Source: Castellaniella sp049671645
Lineage (GTDB): Bacteria > Pseudomonadota > Gammaproteobacteria > Burkholderiales > Burkholderiaceae_B
Length of the DNA: 64,000 nt
Assembly: GCF_049671645.1 (NCBI RefSeq)
Contig: NZ_JBATVG010000003.1
Span: 1-64,000 of the forward strand
Reading direction: 5' to 3'
The translations under genes were made by a program, and so were the position numbers. The notes under the pieces are model-generated. The model made no database searches, was not told where the DNA came from, and saw nothing but the letters and a program-made list of their open reading frames with translations. Below, piece by piece: positions 62,861-64,000 of the stretch (position 1 is its first letter; the number at the start of each line of letters is the position of its first letter).

Positions 62861-64000
62861 TCAGGGCTTCAGGTTCACCAGGTAAGTGCCTTCCAGGGGC
62901 ACCGCCAGGAACTGGCGGTTGATCTCGCGCAGGGTCCCGGCGGGGTCGATGTCGGCGAAGCGGTCCGGGTGGATCCAGTGGGCCAGGGCCTCGATGAAGA
63001 CCACATGCAGCGGCGAATCGTTGAAGGCATGCCAGATGCCGTGGCTGTTGCCCGACCGCGCGGCCGGCAGGGCGTCCAAGTGGTTGGCCTGGATCAGGCG
63101 CTGCAGGCTGGCGTGCGCGTCGGCCTCGCTGACCCCCGCGCCGATGGCCAGCCCGGTTTTCGGGTTGGATCCGGTGCCGGTCGCCACGTACACCTGCGGG
63201 GCGCGCGCGTTGATGTATTCGAAATTCAGCTTGCCGGTAGCGGTTTTCAGCACGTCGGCGCCGATGTTGTGTCCCCCGGCGTACTGGACCATTTCATTGA
63301 AGGTCCCCACGCCCGGCGAATTGCAGCAGTCCGTGACGCCCGCATGGGCGTGGACGAAGACGGGTGGACGCCGGTCTTCGGGCAGGTCGGCCAGGCGTTG
63401 CGAGATGGTGCGCATATGGCGCTCGTAAAACCGGATGAAGGCCTCGGTTTGCGCTTCGTGGCCGATGGCCGCGCCCAGGGCGCGCAGGCTGGGCACCGTG
63501 TTCTCCAGGGGGCGCATGAAAAAATCGATGACGATGACGGGCACGCCGGCCGCGTCCAGGCGGCGGATGATCGGCGATTCCTCGGCCGGCTGGCCCTGCA
63601 TCAGGCCGGCGAAGGATGCCGTCATCACGACCAGATCGGGGCGCAGCCCCAGCGTGCGTTCGACCGAAAAAGATTCCGCCGTGTGACGCCCGACGACAGG
63701 GACGTCCGCCAGACTGGGAAAGCGCTTCAGGGCGGCCCGGTAGTCCGGGGCGAAGGACGTTCTGAACTCATCGGACCAGCCGGCCAGGATCGCGGCCGGG
63801 TCCGGCGTCAGCAGGGACAACACCTGGAAATGCCGGGCCTGGGCCAGGACGATGTGCCGCGCGGGGCCGGGCAGGGTCACGGTGCGGCCCAGCACGTCCG
63901 TCACAGTGATGGGGGCGGCTGCGGTCGGGGCAGCCCACGCGGCCGACAGCGCCAGCAGCAGCGCCGCCAGCAGGGCGCGGGCGCGCTCCAGCCGCGAACC
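62861..64000 (-). CDS. Periplasmic iron-siderophore binding protein of an ABC transporter (5' end outside window)
   Basis: At least 379 residues; the frame runs to the right edge of the window with no start visible. The first readable part includes a hydrophobic LLAALLLALSAAWA stretch with a likely signal-peptidase site, then the mature domain: VTDVLGRTVTLPGPARHIVL, AAGVPVIVIDFFMRPLENTV and GGHNIGADVLKTATGKLNFE, typical of class III (FepB/BtuF-type) binding proteins. It would deliver the ferric siderophore to an inner-membrane permease whose genes must lie outside the window. Confidence 0.85.
   Translation of the reverse strand, partial: GSRLERARALLAALLLALSAAWAAPTAAAPITVTDVLGRTVTLPGPARHIVLAQARHFQVLSLLTPDPAAILAGWSDEFRTSFAPDYRAALKRFPSLADVPVVGRHTAESFSVERTLGLRPDLVVMTASFAGLMQGQPAEESPIIRRLDAAGVPVIVIDFFMRPLENTVPSLRALGAAIGHEAQTEAFIRFYERHMRTISQRLADLPEDRRPPVFVHAHAGVTDCCNSPGVGTFNEMVQYAGGHNIGADVLKTATGKLNFEYINARAPQVYVATGTGSNPKTGLAIGAGVSEADAHASLQRLIQANHLDALPAARSGNSHGIWHAFNDSPLHVVFIEALAHWIHPDRFADIDPAGTLREINRQFLAVPLEGTYLVNLKP

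Overview
The window is GC-rich and gene-dense, and it reads as a chromosomal segment of a betaproteobacterium of the family Alcaligenaceae (the Bordetella / Achromobacter / Castellaniella group). This placement is inferred from the gene order (tuf-rpsJ, S10, spc and alpha ribosomal clusters; a gltBD - mla - ABC transporter - ibaG - murA - his - tatABC block) and from a Bug-type tripartite tricarboxylate transporter. No species can be named from sequence reading alone, and I see no tRNA, rRNA, CRISPR array or complete insertion sequence.

Region 1 (1-5575, + strand): the end of tuf, then rpsJ with its own terminator, then rplC-rplD-rplW-rplB-rpsS-rplV-rpsC-rplP-rpmC-rpsQ with a strong terminator. 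Region 2 (5596-18478) sits exactly between the S10 and spc clusters. It holds a Bug/TctB/TctA transporter, a lipoprotein-type gamma-glutamyltransferase and a small conserved protein. It also holds a minus-strand long-chain fatty-acid set (TetR/PsrA-like regulator, FadL, hotdog-fold protein, periplasmic chalcone-isomerase-fold protein, FadD) and a LapD-like protein with degenerate GGDEF and EAL domains. Region 3 (18509-27797, + strand): a clear sigma-70 promoter, a 250-nt structured leader, then rplN through secY-infA-rpmJ, rpsM-rpsK-rpsD, rpoA and rplQ, ending at a strong terminator.

Region 4 (27905-30425, +): cutA and dsbD. Region 5 (51923 down to 30487, all on the minus strand): gltB-gltD, then mlaF-mlaE-mlaD-mlaA-mlaC (phospholipid trafficking), a 360-bp gene-free stretch with a large inverted repeat, a two-gene ABC-2 transporter, ibaG-murA, hisG-D-B-H-A-F-I-E, a HIT protein and tatA-tatB-tatC. 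hisC and mlaB, which often lie in these clusters, are not present at the expected places.

Region 6 (64000 down to 52226, minus strand): an enterobactin-type catecholate siderophore locus. It contains a periplasmic Fe-siderophore binding protein (running off the right edge), an Sfp-type phosphopantetheinyl transferase, and a Fur box that abuts the start of a DHB-AMP ligase. A free-standing aryl carrier protein follows, then an EntF-like NRPS (C-A-T-TE, residues matching the serine code), a YncE-like beta-propeller lipoprotein, isochorismate synthase, isochorismatase and DHB dehydrogenase. Most neighbours overlap by ATGA, so this is one translationally coupled operon. It differs from the enterobacterial layout in that the carrier protein is split from the isochorismatase and a predicted lipoprotein propeller is embedded in the operon; no Fes-type esterase gene is seen.
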